The translations under genes and the position numbers were made by a program. 27,126 bases of DNA from Chara braunii. Lineage: Eukaryota > Streptophyta > Charophyceae > Charales > Characeae. This document shows, piece by piece, positions 1-9,008 of this stretch (the stretch's first letter is position 1; each line of letters opens with the position of its first letter). The stretch covers positions 2,756,995 to 2,784,120 of the forward strand of contig BFEA01000117.1 in assembly GCA_003427395.1 (NCBI GenBank). Reading direction: 5' to 3'. The notes beneath the pieces are model-generated. The model ran no database searches, was not told where the DNA came from, and saw only the letters and a program-made list of their open reading frames with translations.

Positions 1-55
<55 letters not shown>
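1..55. repeat. (CT)n microsatellite at the contig edge
   Basis: About 27 CT units followed by a short run of C. It sits exactly at the window start, and a (GA)n tract sits exactly at the window end, so both edges look like assembly breaks in simple repeats. Confidence 0.97.
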
Positions 56-57
<2 letters not shown>

Positions 58-1352
58 CCCCTGCACCACGTCACCTCCGATGCGGACAGTCCGTCGTCTC
101 GCACCAACACCGAGTCGTCACCCCGCTTAGTCCAAGCACGCACGCCAGGTTCGCTCGTGCGCCACAGTCCGTTGTGGCCCGCACGTCAGCCCCGCTTACT
201 TGGCACCAGCCGTCGGATCGACCGACTCACTTCTACTCACCTGCGAACTTGCTCGTTAGCCGATCCTCACTGACCGCGCTAACCTTCCAAATCCAGAGAG
301 AGCGAATTAGTCGCGCTTGCGAAATTTATAGCATGCATGCTCGCACAAGAAACCCGGAATCATACCCAAGACAGAAGGAAGGAGGAGAGAAGGCTTAGAA
401 GGGAAGTGCCTACGTTCTGCATGGCCAGGCCGCGGCGTGGGGGTCGTAGCCACTCTCCACGCACCGATCTGGGCATGTAACGCTTCAGCCTATTAGAACG
501 AGGGAAGATGCATGCAAAGCAGGAAGGAAGAAGGCGGGAAGAGAGATAAGAGAGTCAAGACGAGAGAGATACAGTTACAGTTACGCCCGCCAAAAGATAC
601 AGTTACACGCAAGATTAAGGGTGCCATTTAGTCAGAACTCTGCTCCCTCCGTGGCAAGGTGCGTGCTAATCAAGAAGCGTAGCGCAGTAAAATTTCAAGG
701 TTCCTAAATTTCTATCTAAATCCAAATTGCAGAGAAAATTCCGACGAAGCAAGAGTTCCGAAAAGCAAAAAGGAAATTAACAAGTCCGAGAGCCCACAGG
801 GGCTCGACATCAGTTGAAAGAAAAATTTGAAAAAGAAGACGACATTCCCGCGCGTTCGTCGCGCCAAAATTCGTGTTCCCCTTAGCCCCAGCAGAATAAG
901 GAGGAAGCTATGGCAACAATTATTTCTCGCGCTCGCTAAGGCGCGGTCTCCTAACTGCCTACGAGAGACTTTTTCCGATACTGGCCCAACAAAACCGAAA
1001 AAGGAAATCGAAAAAGAAGCGAGGGCATTCATGCAACTTGCCCAGCCGACCCATCCCCACGTACCCCATCTCGTTCCCCCAAAGCAGCTCCGCGCAGAAA
1101 GTCGCGTGATTACAGAAAATAGTTCGTCACATGGGCGCTTAGCGCTAACCTGCTCTACGAACCGGTTGGCGAGGCCTAGCCATACTCCGTAGACTAGGGT
1201 GGTAGTGATGATTCGCCATCGCTACCCTTGGTCATCCTGGTGTCCGCCTGGTCGTCCCGCCTAGGTGATGGTGGATCTCCCACCAGGTACATCAGGAGAT
1301 GGTACGTCAATGTGAGGTGCATATCTTTTGGATATGACGGTGCATTCCCGAA

Positions 1353-1788
1353 ATGGAGTTGGTAGGGGAGCTACAACGGGGAGCTAACGAATGGCTAAGA
1401 ACCTTGGAGAAGGGGTGCAGGCGGTTACAGATGATGGTGGGGGAGTTGTCTTCGCGGTCAAACGAGGAGCCAGAGGTCGAAGGGGGAGCGATTTATCTGG
1501 CTGAATGGTTGAAAGATATGACCAAAGACATGCTAAATATTATCTGGATGCTGGAGGAGAGGCCGGATCCCCAACTTGAAGCTTGTATCGATTGGAGGAA
1601 GGTTGATGGCATGATGTCCGCTTGCTATGTCCTCTTCACTGAGGGTCGCAACCTGTGTTGTATGCTTGAGGAGCGGTTGGAGGGCGATAACGATATGGAG
1701 GATGAGGTCTGCCAGGAGGATGGAGCGAACGAAGATTATGAAAACCCCGGCTTCAGCATCAACAACAACAATAACAACAACAACAATG

Positions 1789-1825
<37 letters not shown>

Positions 1826-2171
1826 CGTCGACAACAACGGCCACAACGACAACGACAACATTGACAACAACAACTACAATGATGACATCAACAACAACGT
1901 CATCATCAATAGCTTTAATGAAGACAGCGCGGTTGTGGGTGACGGTAAATGCGTCAATAAGGACAATAACAACAACAACAACAACAAAGACATCAACAGT
2001 GGGACTGGCAGCAGTGACCGTGCACTCATTTTCACTAGTGAGATGTCGGGTTCTGACGTGGACAGTGGGAAGGGGATTGGGACTGAAACAAAGTGGGGTT
2101 ATGTCCTCCCCCCCTTCAATCTCGATATGGAATTGCTTATTGTTGTCCGGTTCAAGGCGGCGGTAGGATAG
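1353..2171 (+). CDS. Unrecognised protein, conserved N-terminus plus poly-Asn tail
   Basis: A 272-codon ORF that I do not recognise. Residues 1 to about 110 look ordered and mostly helical, with acidic and basic residues and several Trp. They match the product of the right repeat copy (from 21164) around EVEGGA, a Trp about ten residues later, and (C/Y)IDW. Residues about 135-215 are dominated by Asn encoded by AAC/AAT triplets, with Asp, Ile and Val between. The right copy also has an Asn-rich tail, but in a shifted frame, so the Asn frame is probably the ancestral one. The overlapping Thr-rich frame here is a shadow of the ACA phase. The start is the first ATG of the open frame. No signal peptide, membrane segment or catalytic motif is visible. 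It could be a host gene family or a gag/ORF1-like protein of the repeat. Confidence 0.45.
1759..1900. repeat. (AAC)n microsatellite inside the ORF
   Basis: AAC-rich triplet repeat interrupted by AAT, GAC, GTC and ATC codons. It encodes the poly-Asn segment; a second, shorter AAC run lies near 1966-1986. Confidence 0.9.
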
Positions 2172-2410
2172 TCGAAGGAGATTGAAATTGTTCGACCCGC
2201 AACTTCAATTGAGAAGGGCGATCTGCCTCTGCTCGGCATCATAACGAAAATATGACTGGTTAGGGTTTCCCCCTCGGATCTAATAATTTGATTGCTTAAC
2301 ATAAGATAGATGCCCCCAAGGGGAGGCGGGTAGTTTAGGGTTTCATGTTTTGCTTTGACCTCCTTGTTGGGGGATTGATGAATAGTTGTTTCGTTAGGAT
2401 AATGCTTCAT

Positions 2411-2470
2411 GGGCTGTAGTTCAATCCTTCCCTTACCTAGGGAAGTAATCAATGCCTCAAGTTTTTTTTT
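2411..2470 (+). repeat. SINE-like repeat, family 2, with B-box-like motif
   Basis: Contains GTAGTTCAATCC, which resembles a tRNA T-arm/RNA polymerase III B box. A short hairpin (CTTCCC...GGGAAG) and AGTAATCAATGCC follow, and then a T-run at 2462-2470. The same core occurs in reverse complement at about 13797-13858 and 14067-14126, so it is a dispersed family. The head may extend 5' towards 2370. Origin from a tRNA is inferred. Confidence 0.55.
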
Positions 2471-2500
2471 AGATTAGGTTTGACGTGTCAACACACAATA

Positions 2501-2549
2501 GGGATGTTGGCCCCGATTTTCCAGCTCATACGTATCACATCTGTGTGAC
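2501..2549 (+). repeat. Left remnant of an older LINE 3' end, split by LINE1
   Basis: GGGATGTTGG...TTTTCCAGC is a diverged copy of hairpin 1 of the LINE tail. Removing LINE1 and one target-site duplication joins it to 5298-5544, which has two more hairpin-1 motifs and a full three-hairpin tail with poly(A). The insertion target was therefore an older 3' end of the same family. Confidence 0.7.
2538..2549. repeat. Target-site duplication, left copy (LINE1)
   Basis: CATCTGTGTGAC is repeated exactly at 5286-5297, directly after the LINE1 poly(A). With the ambiguous A next to the poly(A) the duplication may be 13 bp. Confidence 0.92.
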
Positions 2550-2550
2550 A

Positions 2551-4682
2551 TGGCTGCCTCCCGAGGACCCCCTTAGAATCCTAGGGGCGCTCATCACTGC
2601 TAAAGGCAGGCCAGCGTCTAATGACGACTGGTTGACTGGACCGGCACAAGTTAAACTAGAAAAATGGAACAATAAGCACACATCTATCTTTGGACAAGCT
2701 CTCGTTATTAATAATGTGGTCTTGGCCACACTCTGGTACAAGGCCATTTTATGGCCAATGAGTAACAGAGGGCTCAAAGTACTTAAACAAAAGTTAGCGG
2801 TTTTTTTATGGAGGGGAGATAGCAGCAACACCCATGCGATTAGCCGCGTAGCATGGGACTCAGTGATCCAACCTAAGAACAGAGGCGGATTAGGAATTGT
2901 GGATCCGGCTACACAATTTCAAGCACTCTCCATCCGTTGGCTTCAGCACATCATTTTCTCCCCAACCTCCCCATGGGTTCCCCTTGCCCTGACACAAATC
3001 GCCGACCTGGCCCCAGAATCTCCGCCCGAAATTGACCCCTGCACATGGTTGGAGGATAGATACTGGAGGCAAACCAGGAAATAAAGAAATGGGGACCCCA
3101 CAGATAGATTATGGATCCGTCTCATACGTATATGGAGGAAGCTCCCCCCTCCTGATAAGCCGTCACCAGAGCGATGGGAAGAAATATATCGGCAACCCCT
3201 TTTTGGGAATCGTTTAATAACAGACTACGGGGGGAGGGTGCGGAATGCCTCAGATTCCCCATGGAAGGGATGGGCGAAGCACGGTATACGTAGGGTGGGG
3301 GATCTTTGGGACGCAGAGGGAAGGGAATGGAAGAGCAGTGGAAGGATAAGAGCAACACTACGGTATTGCCACTTTACCGAGAGGGTATTGGAAGAGTTGA
3401 TTGACAGTTTCCCCCTTCATTGGTACACCACCCTTAGAAAAGGACCCTGCGTAAAGGAAGGTGACTGGGTGGGACTCCCCGACCGAGCACAAGAAGTGGG
3501 CTACATACACCTCGCTGACCACTCACGCGTACTTATAGAGGTTTTTTCCATTTCGAAGGGCGAGGAACTAGGCAGCAAACAGCAACCCTTCATATGGAAG
3601 AATAAAAAAGAGGTGTATCGCATCAGGGTCACAGAGAATAGAGGGCACCAGAAGGCGTTTCGCCCACGAGTACCAATTGAGGAGCTCCCCCTGGATCCTG
3701 ATGAATGGCGTTGGACCATGAACCCTCCATCGGGGACGAGGGAAGCAAAAGCGATAACACTACAGAGTTTAAAATCCAAATCGGTGTACCGAATGCTCAG
3801 ACCCAAATGTAATCTGCGGGACCGGGTAGAGGATAGATGGTATCGCCATCTTAACATTGACCGCAGACTCCTGAAACCCATACGTTGGTTTGCACAGCAT
3901 AGCAACAGACCAGCTAAAATCTCTGCCCTACAATGGCAAATCGAGCATAAATGCCTGCCGACAAATGACTGGCTAATAGACCATATGCGCCTGGAACAAC
4001 GAGGGAAAGCACTGCCTTGGTGCAAAAAATGTCTTTCAAGCTACCAGGGGGGGAGGCGGGCTGAGACCATTGAGCATATCTTCCTCCAATGCCCCGCGTC
4101 GGTATTATTGTGGAGAAGCTGGGACAGGATATGGCGCCACATAGTTCCTGGCGCAGCTTGGCCATGGGACTGGAGGGCTCTTTTGTTGGGCTACTATCCC
4201 CCAATCCAAGGGCAAACATTTGAGGAAAACATGTTCAACCTGGGAAGAAGGAGTGTTCTATGGACTATATGGTGGAATAAATGTTGTTATGAGATAAAAG
4301 GGGCGCAAGTGGAGGACGGTGAAGTCCTGGACCAAATCCGGACACTGGTCCAGTATGAGATTGCGGCCCAATGGAAGACAGCCAAGGACAAGCTCGACCA
4401 AGCCCACTCCTGGGGGACATGAACCGAATTATTTCCACATTTAGCAAGAATTGGCTGGGGGGCGAAAGGAAGGGATTGGTGGCTGAGGTGAAATGGACTG
4501 GAAGACAGCCAGGAAGGGAATCACAGGAAGACCCCAGGGCAGGAATAACAAGAGACTACCAACTGATCTTCCATGATTGGACTAAGATTGATCCTGGCTC
4601 CCCTCTACGGCCTGCTCCGGATTTTTCAGACCCCTTCCCGCCTCACCCGCTGTCTCTAGCTGAAATCCTCCCAGCCGCGTGA
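2551..4682 (+). pseudogene. LINE ORF2 C-terminal part (post-RT region and zinc knuckle)
   Basis: Encodes the region downstream of the RT catalytic core. It begins near WLPPEDPLRILG, then shows FLWRGD, AWDSVIQPK, GGLGI.DPAT and WLEDRYW blocks shared with the other two LINEs. The zinc knuckle is C4021-C4030-H4075-C4090 (CxxC then HxxxxC), of the zf-RVT type. The protein ends in DPFPPHPLSLAEI. Only two lesions are seen: an in-frame TAA at 3082-3084, and a frameshift in the G5 run 4412-4416, where one base is missing relative to the other LINEs (apparent stop at 4420-4422). Between them 3085-4419 is open. It has no RT active site or endonuclease, so it could not move by itself. Either lesion could be an assembly error. 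Confidence 0.9.
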
Positions 4683-4712
4683 GTCGGTTGGAACCCGCAG
4701 TAGGTCTCGCAA

Positions 4713-5241
4713 GGGACGCAGGACCCAGTTTCCAGCAGGAGTAGTTCCTCATAGGTTCGTGACTTGCACTTCTTGCATCTCTTGCATTTCTTGTATTTCC
4801 TTCTTGCACTCCTTGCATTCTGCATGCCGCTGGTAGTCTGCATTCAGCATGCATTTTGTATGCAGTGACTAGTCTGCAATGTGCATTGTAAATTTTCTGC
4901 AAGATTCCTGGTCGCCATGAGGACAGTAGGAAGGGAGCAGGATCTAGGGGAGGGAGGGAGGCCCCACCGGTGCCCCCCGGCGGGTCTCCCGCCAGTACCT
5001 GACGATGCTGCAGGCTAAGTAGGAAGAAAAAGGTCAGATATGGGACGCTGGACCCGGTTTCCAGCCAAATGGTGTCAGCCTCCAGACTGTACTGTTACGA
5101 TGCATTTATGGGACGCTGGGCCTGGTTCCCAGCAGGTGATGCTCCCCACTAATAGACGGAGCGGCCCGCCAGGCAAAGCCTCAATCCCGGTGGTTCTCTT
5201 ACCACCACCAGGATAAAGGCCTTGTACAAGGGCCTGTTTCT

Positions 5242-5242
<1 letters not shown>
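4713..5242 (+). other. LINE1 3' UTR with repeated hairpin-1 motifs and complete tail
   Basis: Hairpin-1 motifs of the type GGGACGCTGG...CCAGC occur at 4713, 5042 and 5110. A degenerate CTTGCAT-rich pyrimidine stretch lies near 4765-4815. The last motif starts the terminal module: GCTGGG/CCCAGC stem, then GCTCC...GGAGC stem, then GGTGGT/ACCACC stem with a TCTCTT loop, then poly(A) from 5243. Motif order is read directly; a role in recognition by the RT is inferred. Confidence 0.8.

Positions 5243-5285
<43 letters not shown>
5243..5285 (+). repeat. LINE1 poly(A) tail
   Basis: Forty-three consecutive A, directly followed by the right target-site duplication at 5286-5297. Confidence 0.97.
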
Positions 5286-5286
<1 letters not shown>

Positions 5287-5297
5287 ATCTGTGTGAC
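5286..5297. repeat. Target-site duplication, right copy (LINE1)
   Basis: CATCTGTGTGAC, an exact match to 2538-2549. Confidence 0.92.
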
Positions 5298-5544
5298 GCT
5301 AGCTAGGGTTTTGTGGCTTGGTAGAGTGACATATCCCCACAACACTTTACAGGGACGTTGGACCTGATTTTCAGCTGAAACACATCATAAAGTTGTATAA
5401 GGACGCTGGACCCGATTTCCAGCAGGTGCAGCTCCCCATCAATAGATGGAGCCTTCGTCGCAGGGGCCTACTTAGCGAGGTTGCTCTTATCATCTCGTTA
5501 AGTAGGTTTCCCGCATGAGAAGTTATTAAAAAAAAAAAAAAAAA
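5298..5544 (+). repeat. Older LINE 3' end / stand-alone tail, type C
   Basis: Hairpin-1 motifs lie at 5352 (diverged) and about 5400. They are followed by hairpin 2 (GCTCC...GGAGC) and a long hairpin 3 whose 13-bp arms, 5467-5479 and 5494-5506, match at 12 of 13 positions, with G-T at the other. The 14-nt loop contains TGCTCTTAT. Poly(A) follows at 5528-5544. Together with 2501-2549 this is the element into which LINE1 inserted. A second A-run (5575-5594) suggests a further small insertion or a duplicated tail. Confidence 0.75.
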
Positions 5545-5594
5545 GTTAAAAAAACAGTGATTAGGACGTTTGTTAAAAAAAAAAAAAAAAAAAA

Positions 5595-7290
5595 GAAGGA
5601 TTGCCAAAACAGTACCAAAACAGATTACTCCTCTCCCCCCCAAAAAACGACCCCCTGTCTGATCACTGCCTCCGCAGGGAACCGCCCCCTCACCTCCCAG
5701 CCCCTGTTCAGAACAGCCCCGTAAATACCACTCCTGCTCCCTGAGCTTTATACAGTACCCCCTAAAGTATGCCCCGTAGAGCCGAAGATCCCCCTTCCCT
5801 CCTGCCTCACCCCCTCCAAGTGAAACAGCCCTTCAACATCTCACCATGTTGGCATCAACACCCCTTGCCCTCCCTCCCCAACCGCCATAGCTGATCCGAC
5901 CCAAAAATCAGCGTGGCCCAGAAAATGACAAACCCTCAACACCGCCCCTCCCTCTCAAGGATCACACACCCGCCCCGTGTAACCCTCGCAGGGAGGGGCT
6001 CCAACCCTAAAGGAGGTAATTCCATTCAGACAGGAACAATTTCTAGCAACATATGGAACACTTTTGGAACTACCTGTACATAGAATAGGAAACACCAAAA
6101 AAAATACGGTGAAAAGTCAGAACCATGCATAGGAATAGTTATTAAGACATCAAAATGACTATAATTTCAAAAATTTGAAATCAAGATTACCTACCTCATG
6201 AATTTAAATATCGACACAAATAAGAAGATCAAACGAGATTGAGTTAAGGTTTGAAAAATACTTTTAAGAAATCAGAGGTGCCCAACCTCTGATTTACGAA
6301 TCTCAGGCTAAGAGTATTGCCTTGGAAGTAATTCAGCAACCAAACATACGACAATCGATACGGCTAATGATGTGAGATTCAAAAGAAATAGACAAACAAA
6401 GTAGGTCAAACAAAATAGGTCAGAATGAATCTTGATTTAATCTTGATTTTCAAACCTCAGAATCAGAATTATTAGTTATATTTTCATTACATATCTAGAA
6501 TTCAAGGTTAGAAAGACTAATAGGTATTGAACCAGATAAAACTATCTAGGAATCACATCGTTAAGAGTCTCATCGGGGTTATCACATAATCATCATTACA
6601 AAATGTGAAGAGGAAGAACACAGCTTACCCTCGACAATCCCTAAACGCACCCCCCCTCTATCCAAACCTCACCTCCTCCTTCATCGGCTCTCAAGCAACT
6701 CGGCCGCGTGTGGTTGACAACTATTCAACCATCCCAAAGGACCGAACGATGAAGATAACATGACCGCAACTAGGATTACCATCACAGCAATCCAAACCAC
6801 CTCATGAGACTAAACCGCTGAGCCTGCCAGCCCCCCCCCTCGCAGGTAGCCCAAAGAGATGAAGGAGTGTCATCGCCGCAGATGTCGCCCGCCTATAGAA
6901 GACATGTCTTCAACATCCGTACTCCCGCGTTCCTCCTTCCATTCCTTCTTATAATACTCTCCCTCTAGCCCATGAAACCCTGTCTGCTTCCCCTTACTCC
7001 CCCCGCAACATTCCTCCTCTCCAACGAGACCATGATATGAGACACGCTGCCCCCGTGTTCTTCTTCTCAAGCACACAAGCACGTGACAAAAACAGCAAAC
7101 AAGAGAGCCTTCAGCAACGCCCGGACACCAGTAGCCTGCTCCTCCATGCCCCACGATCCCTCTCCCGCCTCATCATCCACCTTTTGTCCTCTCGCCCCGC
7201 ACTCTCGTCCTCGCGTCGAAAATGTCATCATGGCGCCCCGACCGTTCTTCGTTTCCCACCATCACCAAGGAGCCTGCCGTCGCGTCAAAA
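5595..7290. other. Stretch without recognisable genes
   Basis: 5600-6020 is C-rich, 6020-6620 is AT-rich, and 6640-7290 is C-rich again. Short ORFs here have no recognisable motif and skewed composition. I see no RNA gene, terminal repeats or LINE sequence. The sharp composition changes suggest a patchwork of old insertions. Confidence 0.5.
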
Positions 7291-7294
7291 CGTC

Positions 7295-7330
7295 GGGCGG
7301 CGGAGCGCTCCCGGTAGCGCTCCGCCGCCC
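7295..7330. repeat. Perfect GC-rich inverted repeat
   Basis: Arms 7295-7309 and 7316-7330 are perfectly complementary over 15 bp, around a 6-nt spacer CCCGGT. Nothing adjacent explains it: no T-run follows and no coding sequence ends here. Confidence 0.85.
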
Positions 7331-7411
7331 CTCCACATAACTCAATCCACCTATTGCTCCGTCCCTATACTGTGATGTGTGAATATGTCCTACAGCGCAT
7401 CCAATATTGTC

Positions 7412-7571
7412 TTTTTTTTTTTTTTTTTTTTTTTTTTGCAAGAGTAGCCCTTGTGTAAGCTCTCTATCCCGGCGGTGGTAAAGAGAACCGTCGGAATTGA
7501 GGGCTTATCTGTCGGGCTGCTCCATCTATTGGTGGGGAGCGGCACCTGCTGGAAGCCAGGTCCATTGTCCC
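7412..7571 (-). mobile_element. Stand-alone LINE tail / SINE copy, type A
   Basis: Read on the minus strand it starts at the usual place (GGGACAATGG, diverged in hairpin 1) and continues through hairpin 2 (GCTCC...GGAGC). A type A 3' part related to that of LINE1 follows, with an imperfect CGACGGT...ACCACCG hairpin and a TCTCTT loop. It ends in 26 A, seen as T at 7412-7437. A clear target-site duplication is not visible; ATTGTC near both edges is too short to rely on. Confidence 0.8.
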
Positions 7572-7817
7572 ATTGATACATCTTGTAACACAGAGACTTT
7601 CAATCGTTGTTCCCAGGGCCGTGGTCATTTCAGTTGTCAGTCTCTCTTGCTGTGCATCCCGTGCTTTTTTTTTTTTTTAAGCTATATTATTCTCTCATCT
7701 TTCTTATTTTTCTTTGCTAGTACTCATCTATCTCATCTTCTCACTAGTGTATATGTAGTACGGGGGAACATCAACCAACCCGGATCTCTCCCCAGCCCAC
7801 GGGGTAGGTTGGCAAAT

Positions 7818-7923
7818 GGGACGCTGGACCCGCTTTCCAGCAGGTGATGCTCCCCACCAATAGATGGAACCTCTCTCCAAGTGGTAGTGGTGTCTGCTCT
7901 TATTAGCACCACTAACACTGGCG
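7818..7923 (+). mobile_element. Stand-alone LINE tail / SINE copy, type B, no poly(A)
   Basis: Hairpin 1 (GCTGGA/TCCAGC) and hairpin 2 are intact in core but GGAGC has become GGAAC. Hairpin 3 has arms 7880-7892 and 7907-7919, matching at 12 of 13, and loop 7893-7906 TCTGCTCTTATTAG. No A-run follows, so the 3' end was lost or overwritten by the next repeat. Confidence 0.75.
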
Positions 7924-8044
7924 GGGACGTTTTAGTCCCTCATCACGGTGACGAAGGGTGGGCAGGCATTGCCGATGGGGGAAATCGACGGTGCTAGCCC
8001 CGAGCAATGGCTAGTCACTGCACCTCCCCCTACCCCCCCCCAAA

Positions 8045-8254
8045 CCCCACATGGCAGTGTCTAATGGCCAATATTGTAGCTGCATAGCAACCAACAACAT
8101 CAGGTCCTGCCAATGCTGGCTTGGAGGGCCAACGGGTTATCTCTAGATGGTAGAACACCAAGCTTGCCCAGGCACGTATGTGAGGTCAATGGGGATTGAA
8201 CCCACAACCTCCTGAATGCAACTTCTGTGCCTTACGAACTGAGCTAGGCCCGCA
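8045..8254 (-). mobile_element. tRNA-derived SINE, minus strand
   Basis: The minus strand from 8253 reads GCGGGCCTAGCTCAGTTCG, a typical tRNA 5' part with A box. GGGTTCAATCCCC, a B box with T stem, follows about 45 nt on. The anticodon-loop region has TTGCATT, suggesting tRNA-Ala(TGC) ancestry, but the anticodon stem does not pair and the acceptor stem is degenerate, so this is not a working tRNA. A tRNA-unrelated body continues to about 8045. The 3' boundary is uncertain. Confidence 0.65.
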
Positions 8255-8321
8255 AGTTGTGCATCCCGTTTTGTCTGTGTTGTCTGCACAAGTTCATCAA
8301 TATATGACCCATAAATGAAGG

Positions 8322-8497
8322 ACCCTATCTACCCTATTCAGCTTATCAACTATTAACCCTAAGCATGATTTGAGGTGCATGGGCTGGTAGTCAGGTCCGG
8401 CGTCCCTACACCCTGATGTGTGCAGATGCCCTACCTTATCCAGCTTATCGACTTTGAACCCTCATTATGGTGTGATATGCATGATCTGGTAGTCAGG
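8322..8497. repeat. Diverged tandem duplication, about 105-bp period
   Basis: Two similar blocks, about 8322-8396 and 8429-8497, share CAGCTTATC(A/G)AC, AACCCT, GCATG and CTGGTAGTCAGG in the same order. The second runs into the 5' part of LINE2, so the duplication may lie at or near its 5' end. Confidence 0.6.
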
Positions 8498-8989
8498 CTT
8501 GTGCTGGAAAAGGGTCATGCGGTTAGGCCCCAGCCGCCTAAGGGTAATCTGATTGTACCGGTCAGGAAAAAAGGGGGTAGATGGGAGGTGGGTCTCTCAC
8601 CAATTGATCACGACCAATATGGGGGAGTCACATTGAGGGGATGGTCAACATATGTTGAGTATCAAAGTGTTGGGGATCGTATATTCAAACGAAACATGCA
8701 TGATTTTTTGGTAAAACACTATGATCCTGGTCCTCAAGCAACTCTCACAAAAATAGGGGATAAGGCTCATATGACCAAAAGGGACACATTCGTTCGTTTC
8801 GAAGAACAGAAAGAGGCAGGTTTGAGATGGTTTTCTCACTCAGCATTGTTAGAACTACAAAGTTTTAACATTAAAGCAAATGCTGTATGGTCTGCTTCGG
8901 ATGTAATTGCCTTCCTGAGCATTATCCTGCGAAGAGGAATATTACAATCCACTGCAGAGTTGGATAATGGTAATTGGACCCGCCTCTGA
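8420..8989 (+). pseudogene. LINE2 upstream coding region (possible ORF1 end or ORF2 N-terminus)
   Basis: A 189-codon open frame of unknown function. Its middle (YGGVTLRGWST ... FLVKHYDPGPQ) matches the most 5' coding sequence of LINE3 (YGGITLQGWHT ... FIVGHYEPG), so it is genuine element coding sequence. The first 25 or so codons overlap the tandem duplication and may not be part of the protein. It ends at TGA 8987-8989, about 20 bp before the endonuclease frame, in a different frame. I see no zinc knuckle or RRM, so ORF1 identity is a guess. Confidence 0.55.
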
Positions 8990-9008
8990 AGTAAGATGAG
9001 ATAGAGAT

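Larger units (their letters stand above)
57..2172 (+). repeat. Left copy of a long unclassified repeat (R1) carrying an Asn-rich ORF
   Basis: R1 and the 19.8-21.9 kb region share short anchors in the same order and at similar spacing. CACAGTC(C/T)GT(T/C)GTGGC is at 163 and 19882. CGCGCTTGCG followed by a near-identical AATTTATAG is at 312 and 20027. CGCTCGCTAAGGCGCG is at 930 and 20732. The related ORF begins at 1353 and 21164. Purine-rich stretches follow the second anchor in both copies. About 1.3 kb of the left copy precedes the ORF. No LTRs, terminal inverted repeats or transposase are visible. It may be an unrecognised mobile element or a segmental duplication of a gene with its leader. 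Confidence 0.6.
2550..5285 (+). mobile_element. LINE1: 5'-truncated non-LTR retrotransposon insertion
   Basis: The left boundary follows CATCTGTGTGAC (2538-2549), and the right boundary is a 43-nt poly(A) followed by the same 12 bp. That is the hallmark of target-primed reverse transcription. The element begins downstream of the RT active site, so endonuclease and most of RT were lost at insertion. It holds about 2.1 kb of C-terminal ORF2 with two lesions, then a 3' UTR of about 0.55 kb with three hairpin-1 motifs (4713, 5042, 5110), the last belonging to a complete tail. The perfect duplication and long poly(A) make it the youngest of the three LINEs here. Confidence 0.93.

Noticed and set aside
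827-1192. 121-codon open frame upstream of the Asn-rich ORF
   Set aside because: No recognisable motif, and no corresponding open frame is evident in the right copy; treated as leader.
1627-2166. Thr-rich open frame overlapping the Asn-rich ORF
   Set aside because: It is the ACA phase of the same triplet repeat, and the right repeat copy supports the Asn frame.
6870-7375. Several open frames of 85-112 codons on both strands
   Set aside because: Composition-driven frames in a C-rich block, without motifs or homology to anything else in the window.
7412-7571. Target-site duplication ATTGTC around this tail copy
   Set aside because: Only six bases, partly overlapping the expected 5' end of the module; not reliable.
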